DNA of 41,013 nt from Lysobacterales bacterium (GTDB lineage Bacteria > Pseudomonadota > Gammaproteobacteria > Xanthomonadales > Rhodanobacteraceae): the NCBI GenBank assembly GCA_014338185.1, contig QUBV01000022.1, forward strand, positions 1 through 41,013. The letters are read 5' to 3'. The notes under the pieces were generated by a model, which had not been told where the DNA came from, searched no databases, and saw only the letters and a program-made list of their open reading frames with translations. Of the stretch, positions 1 to 8,988 are shown one piece after another (positions within the stretch are counted from its first letter, which is position 1; each line of letters opens with the position of its first letter). The translations under genes and the position numbers were made by a program.

Positions 1-420
1 GTCGAAGGCGGCGGCGCGCCACATGCACGGCCCGAACCGCCGGGCCCGGCCTCGCCGCTGGAGCAGCCCGCGCCTGCCGCCGCACCCGCCACAGCACCTG
101 CCGCGCCGGCCGCCGCGGTGCCTGCCACACCGCGTGCCACGCCGCCGGTGTCACCGGCCTCGAAGCCTGCCGCGGCCGCACCGGCCTATCCCTCGGTGTG
201 GGAACTGCCCTACTCGATCCGCAAGGACCTGCCCGCGCTCAATCTCACGCTGCACATGTATGCCGCGGTGCCCGCGGACCGCTTCGTGGTGGTCAACGGC
301 GAGCGCCACGGCGAAGGCGACGAGATCGCCGACGGAGTGACGCTGGTGCAGATCAGCGCCGACGGCGTGGTGCTGGAGTTCAAGGGCCAGCGCTTCACCT
401 TCCCGCGCGACGGACGCTGA
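1..420 (+). CDS. gspB: GspB-like type II secretion assembly protein, C-terminal part (5' truncated)
   Basis: The reading frame is open from the first base of the window and stops at TGA 418-420, giving the last 139 residues of a protein whose start lies outside. The visible part has a Pro/Ala-rich linker of about 65 residues, then a compact domain starting near PSVWELPYSIRKDLP and containing LNLTLHMYA, RFVVVNGER and a final VVLEFKGQRFTFPR. This matches the C-terminal domain of GspB-type proteins, which work with GspA in inserting the secretin ring of the type II secretion system and act in the periplasm. The membrane anchor expected at the N-terminus is not in the window. The call rests on recognising this C-terminal domain; other GspB/PulB-type proteins would look the same. 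Confidence 0.85.
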   Translation, partial: VEGGGAPHARPEPPGPASPLEQPAPAAAPATAPAAPAAAVPATPRATPPVSPASKPAAAAPAYPSVWELPYSIRKDLPALNLTLHMYAAVPADRFVVVNGERHGEGDEIADGVTLVQISADGVVLEFKGQRFTFPRDGR

Positions 421-430
421 CGCCGCATCC

Positions 431-1114
431 GTGTTCGTACAGCTGCCCAGCCGGCGCCGCAGCGGCCCACCGTGGGCCACGCTGTTCGTGGTGGCTGCCT
501 GCGTGGTGGTGTTCCTGTGGCTGACCACGCTGCCTGCCGACCAGCGCGCGGCGACGATCCTGCGCTGGGGTACGGTGCCGACCACGCTGCTGGACACGCG
601 TGCGCCATGGCTGCAGCAGCTGCTGGAACTGCGCGCGGCACGCCTGGTGTCGGCGATCTTCATCCACGCCGACTGGTTGCACCTGAGCGGCAACCTGCTG
701 TTCCTCGTCGTGTTCGGCGTATCGGCCGAACGTGTGCTGGGGTCGCTGCGCTTCCTCGTGCTGTTCGTGGTCGGTGGCACGCTCGCCAACCTGTTCGGGG
801 CCTGGATGCTGTCAGGCACGAGCGCACCGATCATCGGCTCCAGTGGCGCGGTATCGACCGTGGTCGGCGCCTACCTGGCGCTGTTTCCGCGCGCACGGCT
901 CGGACTGGTGCTGCCACTGGGCATGTTCCTCGAATTCGTGCGCGTGCCGGCGATGCTGCTGATCGGCTTCTGGGCCGCGCTGCAACTGCTGTTCACCTAC
1001 GTCGGTCCGGCCTTTGGCGCGGTGGCCTGGTGGACCCACATCGCCGGCTTCCTCAGCGGCATCGTGCTCGCGTTGCTGTCACGCCCCGCGATCGCGCGGC
1101 GCCTGCGCAACTAG
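431..1114 (+). CDS. Rhomboid family intramembrane serine protease
   Basis: This 227-residue polytopic membrane protein carries the rhomboid signatures: HADWLHLSGN around residues 79-88 (the conserved loop/TM2 His and Asn), GSSG at 136-139 with the catalytic serine at S138, and HIAGF with the catalytic histidine at H203. About six hydrophobic segments can be seen. Rhomboids cleave single-pass membrane substrates within the bilayer. The start is a GTG ten bases after the GspB stop; no clear Shine-Dalgarno sequence precedes it and there is no nearby in-frame ATG, so the start is a best guess. It lacks the short rhombosortase form, so I do not assign it to GlyGly-CTERM processing. The substrate is unknown; closeness to GspB may mean co-transcription only. 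Confidence 0.9.
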   Translation: MFVQLPSRRRSGPPWATLFVVAACVVVFLWLTTLPADQRAATILRWGTVPTTLLDTRAPWLQQLLELRAARLVSAIFIHADWLHLSGNLLFLVVFGVSAERVLGSLRFLVLFVVGGTLANLFGAWMLSGTSAPIIGSSGAVSTVVGAYLALFPRARLGLVLPLGMFLEFVRVPAMLLIGFWAALQLLFTYVGPAFGAVAWWTHIAGFLSGIVLALLSRPAIARRLRN

Positions 1115-1225
1115 GCCACGCCCGTTCGCGCACGCGAGCCGCGTGACTGCACCCAGCCGCCTGACGGGCGTCAAGCCACCCCTGCGCGCGGGCATTGCAT
1201 AATCGACCGCAAGCCCTTCGAGTGC

Positions 1226-4200
1226 GTGATGACCATCGTGTGTGCGTTGCCCCGCGTGCTGGCCGCTCTCCTGCTGTCCCTGGCAGCGACAGTGGCAGGT
1301 GCCAGTCCCGCAGCCACGCCGACCCGGGCACTGGATCTGGACGACCTGGGCGCACCTTGGTTCACCACCTTCTCGGTGCGCGACGGCCTGCCGGCATCGG
1401 TCATGGCCGGCATCGCGGTCGACCGCGAGGGCTTCGTGTGGGCGGCATCGGCCGAAGGGCTGGCGCGCTACGACGGCAAGCAATGGGAAACCGGGCGTGG
1501 CTTCACTCCCGACGGCGTACTGGGCGCCTTCACGCTCGACCACGCGGGCAGCCTGTGGGTGACCTTTCGTGATCGTGGCGTCGCGCGCCTGAATGGCGAA
1601 CATTGGCGCTTCGAGGATGCGCTGCCGAGCCACCAGCCCACGCGCGTGATCGAACTGGCCGACCCCCAGGGCCAGCTCACGCAATGGGTGCTGAGCAACG
1701 ATGCCGGACTGCTGCAGCGGGTGGCCGGGCGCTGGCTGCCCGCGGCGCGTGCGACCCAGCTGCCCAGCGTGGTGCTGGGCCTGGCGGCCACGACCGGACT
1801 GGGCGGCGATGCGCGCATCTGGGCCGGCACCGGTGCGCATGGCCTGTGGTATCGCACCGGCAATTCCGACTGGCAGCAGCTGGCCGTGCCCGCACTCACC
1901 AACCTCGAGATCAACGACCTGCTCGTGACCCATGCCGATGGGCATGAACAGTTGTGGATCGCCACCTTCGGCGGCGGGCTGTGGCGGCTCGACCACACGG
2001 GCCTGCGCTCATGGCGCACCAGCCAGGGTGCGCTGGGTTCGGACATGTACTACCGGCTGGCGCAGAGCCGGGACGACGAGGGCGGCTACGTGCTGTGGGC
2101 CGCCTCGCGCGCGGGCCTCGTGCGCATCCACCATGACCAGATGCGCGTGTTCGATCGCCGTTATGGCCTGCCCTCGGACGTGGTGCGCGACCTGGTCGTG
2201 TGGCGCAGCCCGGGCGGCGCGCAGGTGCTGTGGCTGGCCACCGAGAGCGGCATCGCGCGCACCGTGCTCGGCGCGAGCCCGTGGCAGACGGTGTCACTGG
2301 CCGGCGCCAGCGCAACCGGCGTGTTCGCCACGCGCGTCGAGGACGACGGTCGTGGCGGCGAGCGCCTGTGGGTCGGTGCCATCGGCGAGGAACTGGCGCT
2401 GTTCGACCAGAGCCGCTGGCAGCGGGTCGACCCGCCCGCTGTCGCGCCCTTGACCAGCGTGCGGCTGATCAAGCGCGCGGCCGACAGCGACGATGCGGAC
2501 GCGCTGTGGATCGGATTCCAGAACGGCCAGCTTGCGCACGGGCCCGGGCCGGAACGCCTCGAGGTGCTCGACACACCCTGGCCGCACGTGCCGCAGCAGG
2601 CGGTGCTCGACGTGCTCGAGCGCACGGTCGCAGGCTCGCACGAGCTGTGGGTGGCCACGCGCATGAGCGGACTGTACCGGCATCGCGACGGCCGCTGGCA
2701 GGACATGCGTCCACAGGCGTCAGGCGGCCATTGGGCCGCGCGCGGACTCGTCGAGCAGCGCACGCAGGACGGGCGCTCGTGGATCTGGGCATCGGGCCAG
2801 CGCGGCTTGTACCGCCATGACGGTGAACAGGGCGTGCTGCTCGGCACCGAGATCGGCCTGCCCGGCAGTGATCTCGATGGCATCTCGCTCATCGAGGACG
2901 CGGGCCGACCGGTGCTGTGGATCGGTAGCAGCAACGGCATCGTGCGCGTGGACGTGGCCGATCCGATGCGGCCGCGCGTGCTCGCGGGCGACCTGCCCGC
3001 GCCGCCCGATCCGTTCGTGTACAACGCGCTGCGCGATTCGCGCGGACGCATCTACCTGTGCACCAACAATGGCGTGCAACAGCTCATCCCGCGCGGCGCG
3101 GGTTACGACTCGCGCGTGTTCACGCGCCGCGACGGCATGCCGCACGAGGAGTGCAACCTCAACGCGCAGTTCATCGATGCGCACGATCGCCTGTGGGTCG
3201 GCACGCTGGGCGGACTGGGCGTGTACGATCCCGCACGGGAGCAACACGACCGCGAAGCCAAGCCGCTGCGCCTCACGCGGGTCGACATCGACGACCAGCC
3301 GGCTGCGCTGGACCAGGTGGTGCTGCGACCCGGCGACCGGGACCTGACCGTGCACTTTGCGCTGCTGTCATGGCACAACGAGGACGAAAGCCAGTTCCGC
3401 AGCCAGTTGCTCGGCGACGAAACCGAGCCGACGCCGTGGACGGGGCAAAACACCCGCACCTTGAGCCGCCTACCGCCCGGACGCTACACGCTGCGCGTGG
3501 AGGCACGCGACTACGCCGGCAACGCGAGCACGCCGCTGGAGCTGGCGATCAGCGTGCTGCCGGATTGGTGGCAGACCCTGCCTGCGCGCCTCGCGACGGT
3601 GCTGGTGCTCACGCTGCTCGCCTACCTGCTTCTGCACTGGCGCACGCGCGCGCTGCAGGCGCGCCAGCGCGAGCTGCGCCAGCTGGTGGCCGCGCGCACC
3701 GCCGAACTCGATGCGGCCAATGCGCGCCTCACCGAGATGTCCTACCACGATGCACTCACCGGTCTGGCCAACCGCCACAAGCTGCGCGAGGCGTTCGACG
3801 CCGCGCTGCATGCACGCGCGCATCGCCCGTGGAGCCTAATCTTCCTCGACGTCGACCACTTCAAGGACTACAACGACCGCCACGGACACCCAGCCGGCGA
3901 CGAGGCGCTGCGTGCGGTGGCCGCGGCGATGCACGCCTGCGCGCCCAGCCACGCCCTGCTCGCGCGCTATGGTGGCGAGGAGTTCGCCTGCCTGCTGCCC
4001 GACACCTCGATCGAACACGCGCACGACATCGCCGAGCGCATCCGCATCGACCTTGCCGCGCGCAGCGTGGCCGTACCCGGCGAGAGCACGGTCAACCACG
4101 TGACCATCAGCGCGGGCGTGGCCGAGCGCGTGATCGCCACGCCGGCCGATGCGCACCGCCTGCTGCGCGACGCCGACCAGGCGCTGTATCGCGCCAAACA

Positions 4201-4228
4201 TGCAGGTCGCAACTGCGTCATGCGCTGA
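1226..4228 (+). CDS. Diguanylate cyclase with periplasmic two-component-regulator propeller and Y_Y_Y domain
   Basis: A signal-like hydrophobic N-terminus is followed by about 640 residues of repeated propeller blades (recurring LWVG/LWIA and GL.R patterns such as LWIATFGGGLWRLD), then a Y_Y_Y-type beta-sandwich at about 680-775, a transmembrane segment near 785-805, a short coiled linker, and a GGDEF domain from about 840 (YHDALTGLANR) with GGEEF at 916-920. The intact GGEEF and the metal-binding LDVDHFKDYND region indicate an active enzyme making cyclic di-GMP from GTP in the cytoplasm in response to a periplasmic signal. The RxxD inhibitory I-site expected five residues before GGEEF is absent, so product inhibition may be weak. 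The start is GTG 1226 directly followed by ATG 1229; a CATAAT -10-like hexamer lies at 1198-1203. The ligand is unknown. Confidence 0.93.
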   Translation: MMTIVCALPRVLAALLLSLAATVAGASPAATPTRALDLDDLGAPWFTTFSVRDGLPASVMAGIAVDREGFVWAASAEGLARYDGKQWETGRGFTPDGVLGAFTLDHAGSLWVTFRDRGVARLNGEHWRFEDALPSHQPTRVIELADPQGQLTQWVLSNDAGLLQRVAGRWLPAARATQLPSVVLGLAATTGLGGDARIWAGTGAHGLWYRTGNSDWQQLAVPALTNLEINDLLVTHADGHEQLWIATFGGGLWRLDHTGLRSWRTSQGALGSDMYYRLAQSRDDEGGYVLWAASRAGLVRIHHDQMRVFDRRYGLPSDVVRDLVVWRSPGGAQVLWLATESGIARTVLGASPWQTVSLAGASATGVFATRVEDDGRGGERLWVGAIGEELALFDQSRWQRVDPPAVAPLTSVRLIKRAADSDDADALWIGFQNGQLAHGPGPERLEVLDTPWPHVPQQAVLDVLERTVAGSHELWVATRMSGLYRHRDGRWQDMRPQASGGHWAARGLVEQRTQDGRSWIWASGQRGLYRHDGEQGVLLGTEIGLPGSDLDGISLIEDAGRPVLWIGSSNGIVRVDVADPMRPRVLAGDLPAPPDPFVYNALRDSRGRIYLCTNNGVQQLIPRGAGYDSRVFTRRDGMPHEECNLNAQFIDAHDRLWVGTLGGLGVYDPAREQHDREAKPLRLTRVDIDDQPAALDQVVLRPGDRDLTVHFALLSWHNEDESQFRSQLLGDETEPTPWTGQNTRTLSRLPPGRYTLRVEARDYAGNASTPLELAISVLPDWWQTLPARLATVLVLTLLAYLLLHWRTRALQARQRELRQLVAARTAELDAANARLTEMSYHDALTGLANRHKLREAFDAALHARAHRPWSLIFLDVDHFKDYNDRHGHPAGDEALRAVAAAMHACAPSHALLARYGGEEFACLLPDTSIEHAHDIAERIRIDLAARSVAVPGESTVNHVTISAGVAERVIATPADAHRLLRDADQALYRAKHAGRNCVMR

Positions 4229-4501
4229 CGGCGCCCGGACTTTGCTGGTTCAGAGCCGCGCCAAGGCTGGGCGATGGCAAAGCGCGCAGATCCGCTGCGT
4301 CCGCAAGGGTGGGTGGCGCATGCCTGCACGCGGGCGCGCGGCATCGATATGCACGCCATTTTCATGCTTATGCAAGCGCGCAGCGGCGCCACATCGACAA
4401 TCGGTGGATACTGGCGCGCCGCCGCCGACCGTGATCGATGATCCGCACAATGGCGGCGACAGCGGCCCAGGATGAGCGCAGGCCGCGCGCGCCCACTTGC
4501 C

Positions 4502-5311
4502 ATGGACACTTCGATGTTTCCGCTTCCCGATCTCGCGCCCGAGCAGATCCTTGTCATCGTGCCCTTCATCCTGGTCGGATTCACTGCCCAACTCGTCGAC
4601 GGCGCGCTAGGCATGGCTTTCGGCGTGATCACCAACACCTTGCTGGTGAGCGTGCTCGGCGTACCTCCCGCGCGCGCCTCGGCCAGCGTGCATCTCGTGG
4701 AAGCCTTCACCACTGGTGCCTCGGGCCTGAGCCACATCTTCCATGGCAACGTCGACTGGAAGTTGTTCGGCCGCCTCGCGCTGCCCGGAGCGATCGGCGG
4801 CGTGGCTGGCGCCAGCCTGCTCGCCCACATCGACGGTGCCACCGCACGTCCATTCGTGATGGCCTATCTGTTGTGCACGGGTTGCTACCTGCTGTGGCGC
4901 GCCTTGCGCATGACCGCGTTACAAGCGCATCGCGCGCCGCACTGGGTCATGCCGCTGGGGCTGGTCGGCGGCTTCATGGACGCGGCTGGTGGCGGCGGCT
5001 GGGGTTCGGTGGTCACCTCCAACCTGCTGGCGCAAGGCAGCGAGCCGCGCACGACCATCGGCACCGTGATCGCTGCTGAGTTCGTACTCACGCTCACCGT
5101 CACGCTTACCTTCATCGGCAGCATCGGCGCCACCGCGTTCTCGATCGCAGCGGTGGGCCTCATCATCGGCGGACTGCTGGCCGCGCCACTGGGCGCACTC
5201 CTGACCCGGCGCATCGCGCCGCGCCAGCTGTTGTGCGCCGTTGCGATCGTGATCATCACCACCAGCGGCATCGGGCTGTACAACATGCTTGCCACTGCGC
5301 TCGCACCCTGA
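4502..5311 (+). CDS. TSUP (TauE/SafE) family membrane permease
   Basis: This is a membrane protein of about 269 residues with eight or so hydrophobic segments and two half-repeats, the layout of the TSUP family (4-toluene sulfonate/sulfite exporters, TauE/SafE). Typical family features are the QLVDGALGMAFG segment in the first helix of repeat 1 and the related GGFMDAAGGGGWGSV segment in repeat 2. Family members move sulfite, sulfoacetate or other small organosulfur anions; nothing nearby fixes the substrate. Start choice is uncertain: ATG 4472 is also in frame and would add ten residues, and ATG 4514 is possible; none has a good ribosome binding site. The 240 bases upstream contain no gene I can support. 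Confidence 0.88.
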   Translation: MDTSMFPLPDLAPEQILVIVPFILVGFTAQLVDGALGMAFGVITNTLLVSVLGVPPARASASVHLVEAFTTGASGLSHIFHGNVDWKLFGRLALPGAIGGVAGASLLAHIDGATARPFVMAYLLCTGCYLLWRALRMTALQAHRAPHWVMPLGLVGGFMDAAGGGGWGSVVTSNLLAQGSEPRTTIGTVIAAEFVLTLTVTLTFIGSIGATAFSIAAVGLIIGGLLAAPLGALLTRRIAPRQLLCAVAIVIITTSGIGLYNMLATALAP

Positions 5312-5337
5312 CCGATCGCAGTGGCGGCGAACCTGCG

Positions 5338-6735
5338 TCAGCCTTGTGGCGGTGTGGCCGGCGCGGTCGACGCAGCGGGCGTGGCGGACGCGGGCGGGCG
5401 CAGCGCCAGTGCCTTGAGCACGTTGAGCGCCTCGTTGAGCGCGTAGTCTTGCAGCGCGCCTGCGGGTGCCGCGATCGCAGGCGCGGCGGGGCCGTTGCCT
5501 TCGTCGCTGCCCCTGAGATGATTGCGCAGGTCGCGCTCGCCGATGACCGGCATGTGCTCGGCCTCGCGCGTGCTCAGGGCGAGGTCGGCCAGCACGATGT
5601 CGGGATGGATGCCCTCGGCCTGGATCGATGCGCCACTGGGCGTGTAGTAGCGCGCGGTGGTGAGCTTGACCGCGTGGTCGGCATCGATCGGCAGGATCGT
5701 CTGCACCGAGCCCTTGCCAAAGGTGCGCCGCCCCATCAGCAGCGCGCGGTGGTTGTCCTTGAGCGCGCCGGCGACGATCTCGGCCGCGGAGGCGGTGCCG
5801 TTGTCGACGAGCACCACCAGCGGCGCGCCCTGCAGCAGATCACCCGCGGTTGCGCTGAACGCGGTGTTGGCCTGCGCCACGCGCCCGCGCGTGGAGACGA
5901 TCGCGCCGCTGTTGAGAAAATCGTCGGCCACCTCGACCGCGGCGGTGATGAGTCCGCCGGGATTGCTGCGCAGGTCGAGCACCGCGCCGCGCAGCGGCGC
6001 CTTGTTGTCGGCCGCGAGCCGCTCGATCTGCCTGCGCAGCTGCAAGCCGGTCTCGTCCTGGAACTGGCTGATGCGCAGGTAGGCCAGGCCGGTATCGAGC
6101 AGTCGCCCACGCACGCTCACCACACGGATCGCCTCGCGCGTGAGCTTGATGTCGACCGGCGCCGCGGCCTTTTCGTGCAGCACGCCGAGCGTGACGCTGG
6201 TGCCGGGCGCGCCGCGCAGCTGCTTGACCGCCGCATCGAGGTCGTCGGACTGCACCGCCTTGCCATCGATGCTCACGATGACATCGCCCGCGCGGATGCC
6301 GCCGCGCTGCGCCGGCGTGTCATCGATCGGCGCCACCACGCGCAGGCTGCCATCCACCTGCATCACCTCCAGCCCGAGCCCGCCGTAACTGCCGCTGGTG
6401 TCCTCGGCCAGATCCTCCATCTCCTCTTTGTCGAGGTACTCGCTGTGTGGATCGAGATTGGCGAGCAGGCCGCGGATCGCCGCGCGCATGAGGCGCTGGT
6501 CGCTGACTTCCTCCACGTAGCCCTGCTGCACGAGGCTGTACACCGCGGTGAACATGCGAATGTCGGCTAGGTCGATGCTGCGCTTGGGCTTACCTGCATC
6601 GGGCGTAGCCGCATCGGGCGTGGCGGGCGCGTCCGCTGGCGCCGCGGGCGCCGGCTGCGCGGCAGGCACCTGTGCCAACGCGAGCGGACAGGACAGGACG
6701 AGCGACACCACGACAGGCAGCACACGCATGGGCAT
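5338..6735 (-). CDS. ctp: S41 family carboxy-terminal processing peptidase
   Basis: The 465-residue product has an N-terminal signal peptide (hydrophobic stretch to about residue 21), an Ala/Pro-rich linker, a PDZ domain at about 118-200 (GGLGLEV, GGIRAGDVIVSIDG), and an S41 protease domain. The catalytic serine is S316 in NGTASAAEI and the general-base lysine is K341 in TFGKGS, both present. It should act in the periplasm, trimming the C-termini of envelope proteins, as Ctp/Prc proteases do. The start is ATG 6735 or ATG 6729. It is the last gene of a minus-strand run after gpmI, envC and an SGNH hydrolase; the gpmI-envC-ctp association is a familiar one in gammaproteobacteria. The C-terminal tail is Ala/Pro-rich and low in complexity. 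Confidence 0.93.
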   Translation of the reverse strand: MPMRVLPVVVSLVLSCPLALAQVPAAQPAPAAPADAPATPDAATPDAGKPKRSIDLADIRMFTAVYSLVQQGYVEEVSDQRLMRAAIRGLLANLDPHSEYLDKEEMEDLAEDTSGSYGGLGLEVMQVDGSLRVVAPIDDTPAQRGGIRAGDVIVSIDGKAVQSDDLDAAVKQLRGAPGTSVTLGVLHEKAAAPVDIKLTREAIRVVSVRGRLLDTGLAYLRISQFQDETGLQLRRQIERLAADNKAPLRGAVLDLRSNPGGLITAAVEVADDFLNSGAIVSTRGRVAQANTAFSATAGDLLQGAPLVVLVDNGTASAAEIVAGALKDNHRALLMGRRTFGKGSVQTILPIDADHAVKLTTARYYTPSGASIQAEGIHPDIVLADLALSTREAEHMPVIGERDLRNHLRGSDEGNGPAAPAIAAPAGALQDYALNEALNVLKALALRPPASATPAASTAPATPPQG

Positions 6736-6829
6736 TCCGGCGATCCAGACGGGGCCCTGAGTGTACGCCAGCGGCTGCGGACGCCGCATGCATGCCCATG
6801 CGCATGCCGCGGCCGTCATCGTGCGCAGT

Positions 6830-7720
6830 TCACAGGTTGAACTCGAGCAAGGCGCGCATGCGACTGCGGAAGCGCGCGGCCAGCAGCGCAAAGCCCGCGC
6901 TGGTCGGATGCATCTCGTCGGCCCACTGCGCGTCGCTGGCGAGGGTGCCGCGCAGGTCGACGAAGTCGAACACGCCGCGGGTCCGGGCATCATCACGCAG
7001 CGGCTCCAGCATGCGTTCGACGAACGCATCGATGAGGCCGCGCGCGAAACGGCGCTGGTCGACCGGGTCGGGCAGCGCGCGCGCGAGCGCCGGCGCGATC
7101 CACGGCCCGACCTCGTCACGCACCAGCGCGGCCACGCCGACGTTGTGCAGGCTCAGTGTCGCCGCCTGGCCGAGCCGGCGCGGGTAGTCGTAGCTGTGGG
7201 CGAGCACGGGCACGCCCGGTCGCACCGCCTGCAACGCCAGCAGCAGGCGCTGGTAGGCGATGCGGACCGCCTCGAAGCGGCCGCTGTCGGTCACGCGCTG
7301 CAGCGCGGTCTCCACGTCGAGCGGCGAGGTCACCGGCTCGAACAACCGCCGCAGGAACCTGCCCACGAAATCGTTGCCACCCGCGCTCAGCAGCACGAGG
7401 TCGAACTCGAACGCGCCGAACCAGTCGGCCGCATCGCGCACCGCGTCGGCTGCAAACATCTCCAGCGCGAGGTCACCGCTGTGCTCGCCGCGGAAGAACA
7501 GGCCACCCGCGCCGAACAGCGGCACGCCCCGCGCCTCATCCCCGGGCGCGGGCCACACCAGCCAGTCGAGCAGGTTCATGGCCAGCGGCGTGGCGAACCA
7601 CGAATCGCCCTCGCACCACACGATCGGCGTGCGCTCGAACAGCGCGCGATCGCGCCGCAGGCGGGCATAGATGCGGCGAAACTCGCCGCGGCGCGTGTTG
7701 AGCAGCGAGGTCGATGGCAT
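6830..7720 (-). CDS. SGNH/GDSL-type hydrolase, cytoplasmic form
   Basis: The 296-residue product shows the SGNH hydrolase blocks: CEGDSW with the nucleophile S40, SAGGNDFVGRF with the block III Asn at 116, and DEMHPTSAGF with the catalytic Asp268/His271 pair. Such enzymes are esterases or lipases acting on acyl esters, including those on polysaccharides. No signal peptide or membrane segment is seen, so a cytoplasmic location is inferred. The start at ATG 7720 is chosen over an upstream in-frame codon because GGAG lies six bases before it. It sits between envC and ctp, an insertion into an otherwise conserved envelope gene group. The substrate cannot be told from the sequence. Confidence 0.85.
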   Translation of the reverse strand: MPSTSLLNTRRGEFRRIYARLRRDRALFERTPIVWCEGDSWFATPLAMNLLDWLVWPAPGDEARGVPLFGAGGLFFRGEHSGDLALEMFAADAVRDAADWFGAFEFDLVLLSAGGNDFVGRFLRRLFEPVTSPLDVETALQRVTDSGRFEAVRIAYQRLLLALQAVRPGVPVLAHSYDYPRRLGQAATLSLHNVGVAALVRDEVGPWIAPALARALPDPVDQRRFARGLIDAFVERMLEPLRDDARTRGVFDFVDLRGTLASDAQWADEMHPTSAGFALLAARFRSRMRALLEFNL

Positions 7721-7813
7721 GCGGCGCTCCCGGTTCCGGCGACCTGTGCACAGCCTGCGCCGGCTGCGCTGGACAAACCGTGACCGCTGCACGCCTGCGC
7801 GCGGGTGCCGCCC

Positions 7814-8980
7814 TCAGCGCAGCCAGCCGCGCGGATCCACCGCCTGGCCGTTCGCACGCAGCTCGAAATACAGGCCCGGCGTCGACTGGCCGCCGCTCGC
7901 ACCGCTGGTGGCGATCGCGTCGCCCGGATCGACCCAGTCGCCGACCTCCTTGAGCAGCGTTTCGTTGCAGCCGTACAGGCTCAGGTAGCCGTCGCCATGT
8001 TCGACCACGATGACCAGGCCATAGCCGCGCAGCCAGTCGGCAAACGCCACGCGCCCGCGCGCCACCGCATGCACGGGCGTGCCGGCCTTGGCCGCGATCA
8101 GCACGCCGCTGCTGCGACGCCCCGCCGCATCCCGCGTGCCGAAGGCCGAGGCGATGCGGCCGCTGACGGGCCAGCGCAGGCGCCCGCGCAGCGCAGCCAG
8201 CGATTCGGCACCCTGGATGCGTGCCGGGATGTCGGCAAACACATCGCGCAGGCGTTCGAGCAGGCTCTTGAGCTCGCCCTCGTCACGGCCAAGGCTCGCC
8301 AGTTGCGCGCCCTGGGCCTTGAGCCGCGCTTCCAGTTCGGCCACGAGGCGCGCGCGCGCGCCGCGCTCGGTTTCGAGCCGGGCCTGCTCGGCGCTGCGCG
8401 CATCGCGCGTGGCGAACAGCCCGGCGTGCGCCGCGCGGATGGCGTCCTGCAGCTGTGCGAGCTGCTGCATCTGTGCGCGCAGCGCGTCGATCTGGTGCAG
8501 CTGGGCGCGCTGGAAGTAGCGATGGTAGGCCAGCACGCGCGCGACCGCGGCGACGTCGTCCTGCTGCAGCAGCAGCTTGAGTTCCTCGTGGTTGCCCAGC
8601 GCGTAGGCCGAGCGCAGCAGGCGCGCGAGGTCCTGCTTGCGCGCGAGCAGCCGGGCCTCGAGCTCGACCCGCTCGCGCTCGAGCCGGTCGATCTCGCGCT
8701 GCTGGTCGGTGAGCTGCGTATCCAGTGCACGCACTTGCGCGGCCACTGCGGCCAGCGCGAGGTCCTGCTCGCGCAGCGCGCGCGAGGCCGCATCGCGCTC
8801 GTCGCCGGCCGCCTGCTGCTGCTCGGCCAGCACCTTGATCTGCGCGCGCAGCGTTTCGAGCTGCTGCACCGCCTGCGCTTCGCGGGCCTTGCGCTGGGCC
8901 GCCTCGGCCGGCTCCTGCGCCTGCACCAGCGTGGCCAGCATGAGCGCGGCACCCGCGCAGGCGGCCAGCACGCGCGCCAT
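7814..8980 (-). CDS. envC: EnvC-like murein hydrolase activator (degenerate LytM domain)
   Basis: The protein (about 388 residues) has a signal peptide ending near LVQAQ, a long coiled coil rich in Gln, Arg, Glu and Ala (about 25-260), and a C-terminal LytM/M23-fold domain from about 275. The zinc ligands of active LytM peptidases are missing: the first His/Asp pair is replaced around RRSSGVLI and the HxH motif is replaced by GLYFELR. This is what EnvC of enterobacteria shows, where the dead LytM domain activates septal amidases (AmiA/AmiB) under FtsEX control. The start is ATG 8980, with a GAG-type ribosome site seven bases upstream, in preference to GTG 8986. It lies nine bases after the gpmI stop, so the two are probably co-transcribed. 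Confidence 0.92.
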   Translation of the reverse strand: MARVLAACAGAALMLATLVQAQEPAEAAQRKAREAQAVQQLETLRAQIKVLAEQQQAAGDERDAASRALREQDLALAAVAAQVRALDTQLTDQQREIDRLERERVELEARLLARKQDLARLLRSAYALGNHEELKLLLQQDDVAAVARVLAYHRYFQRAQLHQIDALRAQMQQLAQLQDAIRAAHAGLFATRDARSAEQARLETERGARARLVAELEARLKAQGAQLASLGRDEGELKSLLERLRDVFADIPARIQGAESLAALRGRLRWPVSGRIASAFGTRDAAGRRSSGVLIAAKAGTPVHAVARGRVAFADWLRGYGLVIVVEHGDGYLSLYGCNETLLKEVGDWVDPGDAIATSGASGGQSTPGLYFELRANGQAVDPRGWLR

Positions 8981-8988
8981 GCCCACGC

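Noticed and set aside
151-834. Long minus-strand open frame opposite the rhomboid gene
   Set aside because: It is a high-GC shadow of the plus-strand GspB and rhomboid genes; its protein is Arg/Ser/Thr-rich without any family motif.
431-1114. Rhombosortase linked to GlyGly-CTERM proteins
   Set aside because: The protein is longer than rhombosortases and carries the general rhomboid motifs, and no GlyGly-CTERM protein is in the window. The Gly-rich tails of the DUF2207 proteins end in Trp and lack the following helix and basic cluster.
4229-4501. Possible riboswitch or small gene before the TSUP permease
   Set aside because: I looked for a conserved leader and for hairpins with a T-run and found none I could support; AT-richer bases near 4360-4375 are too weak a signal.
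5233-6570. 445-codon plus-strand open frame over the ctp gene
   Set aside because: It lies antisense to a protein with complete S41 and PDZ motifs and has the Arg/Ala/His-rich look of a shadow frame.
6770-6815. GCATGC-rich stretch upstream of ctp as an operator
   Set aside because: The units are short palindromes and the larger arms do not pair well; it could be chance.
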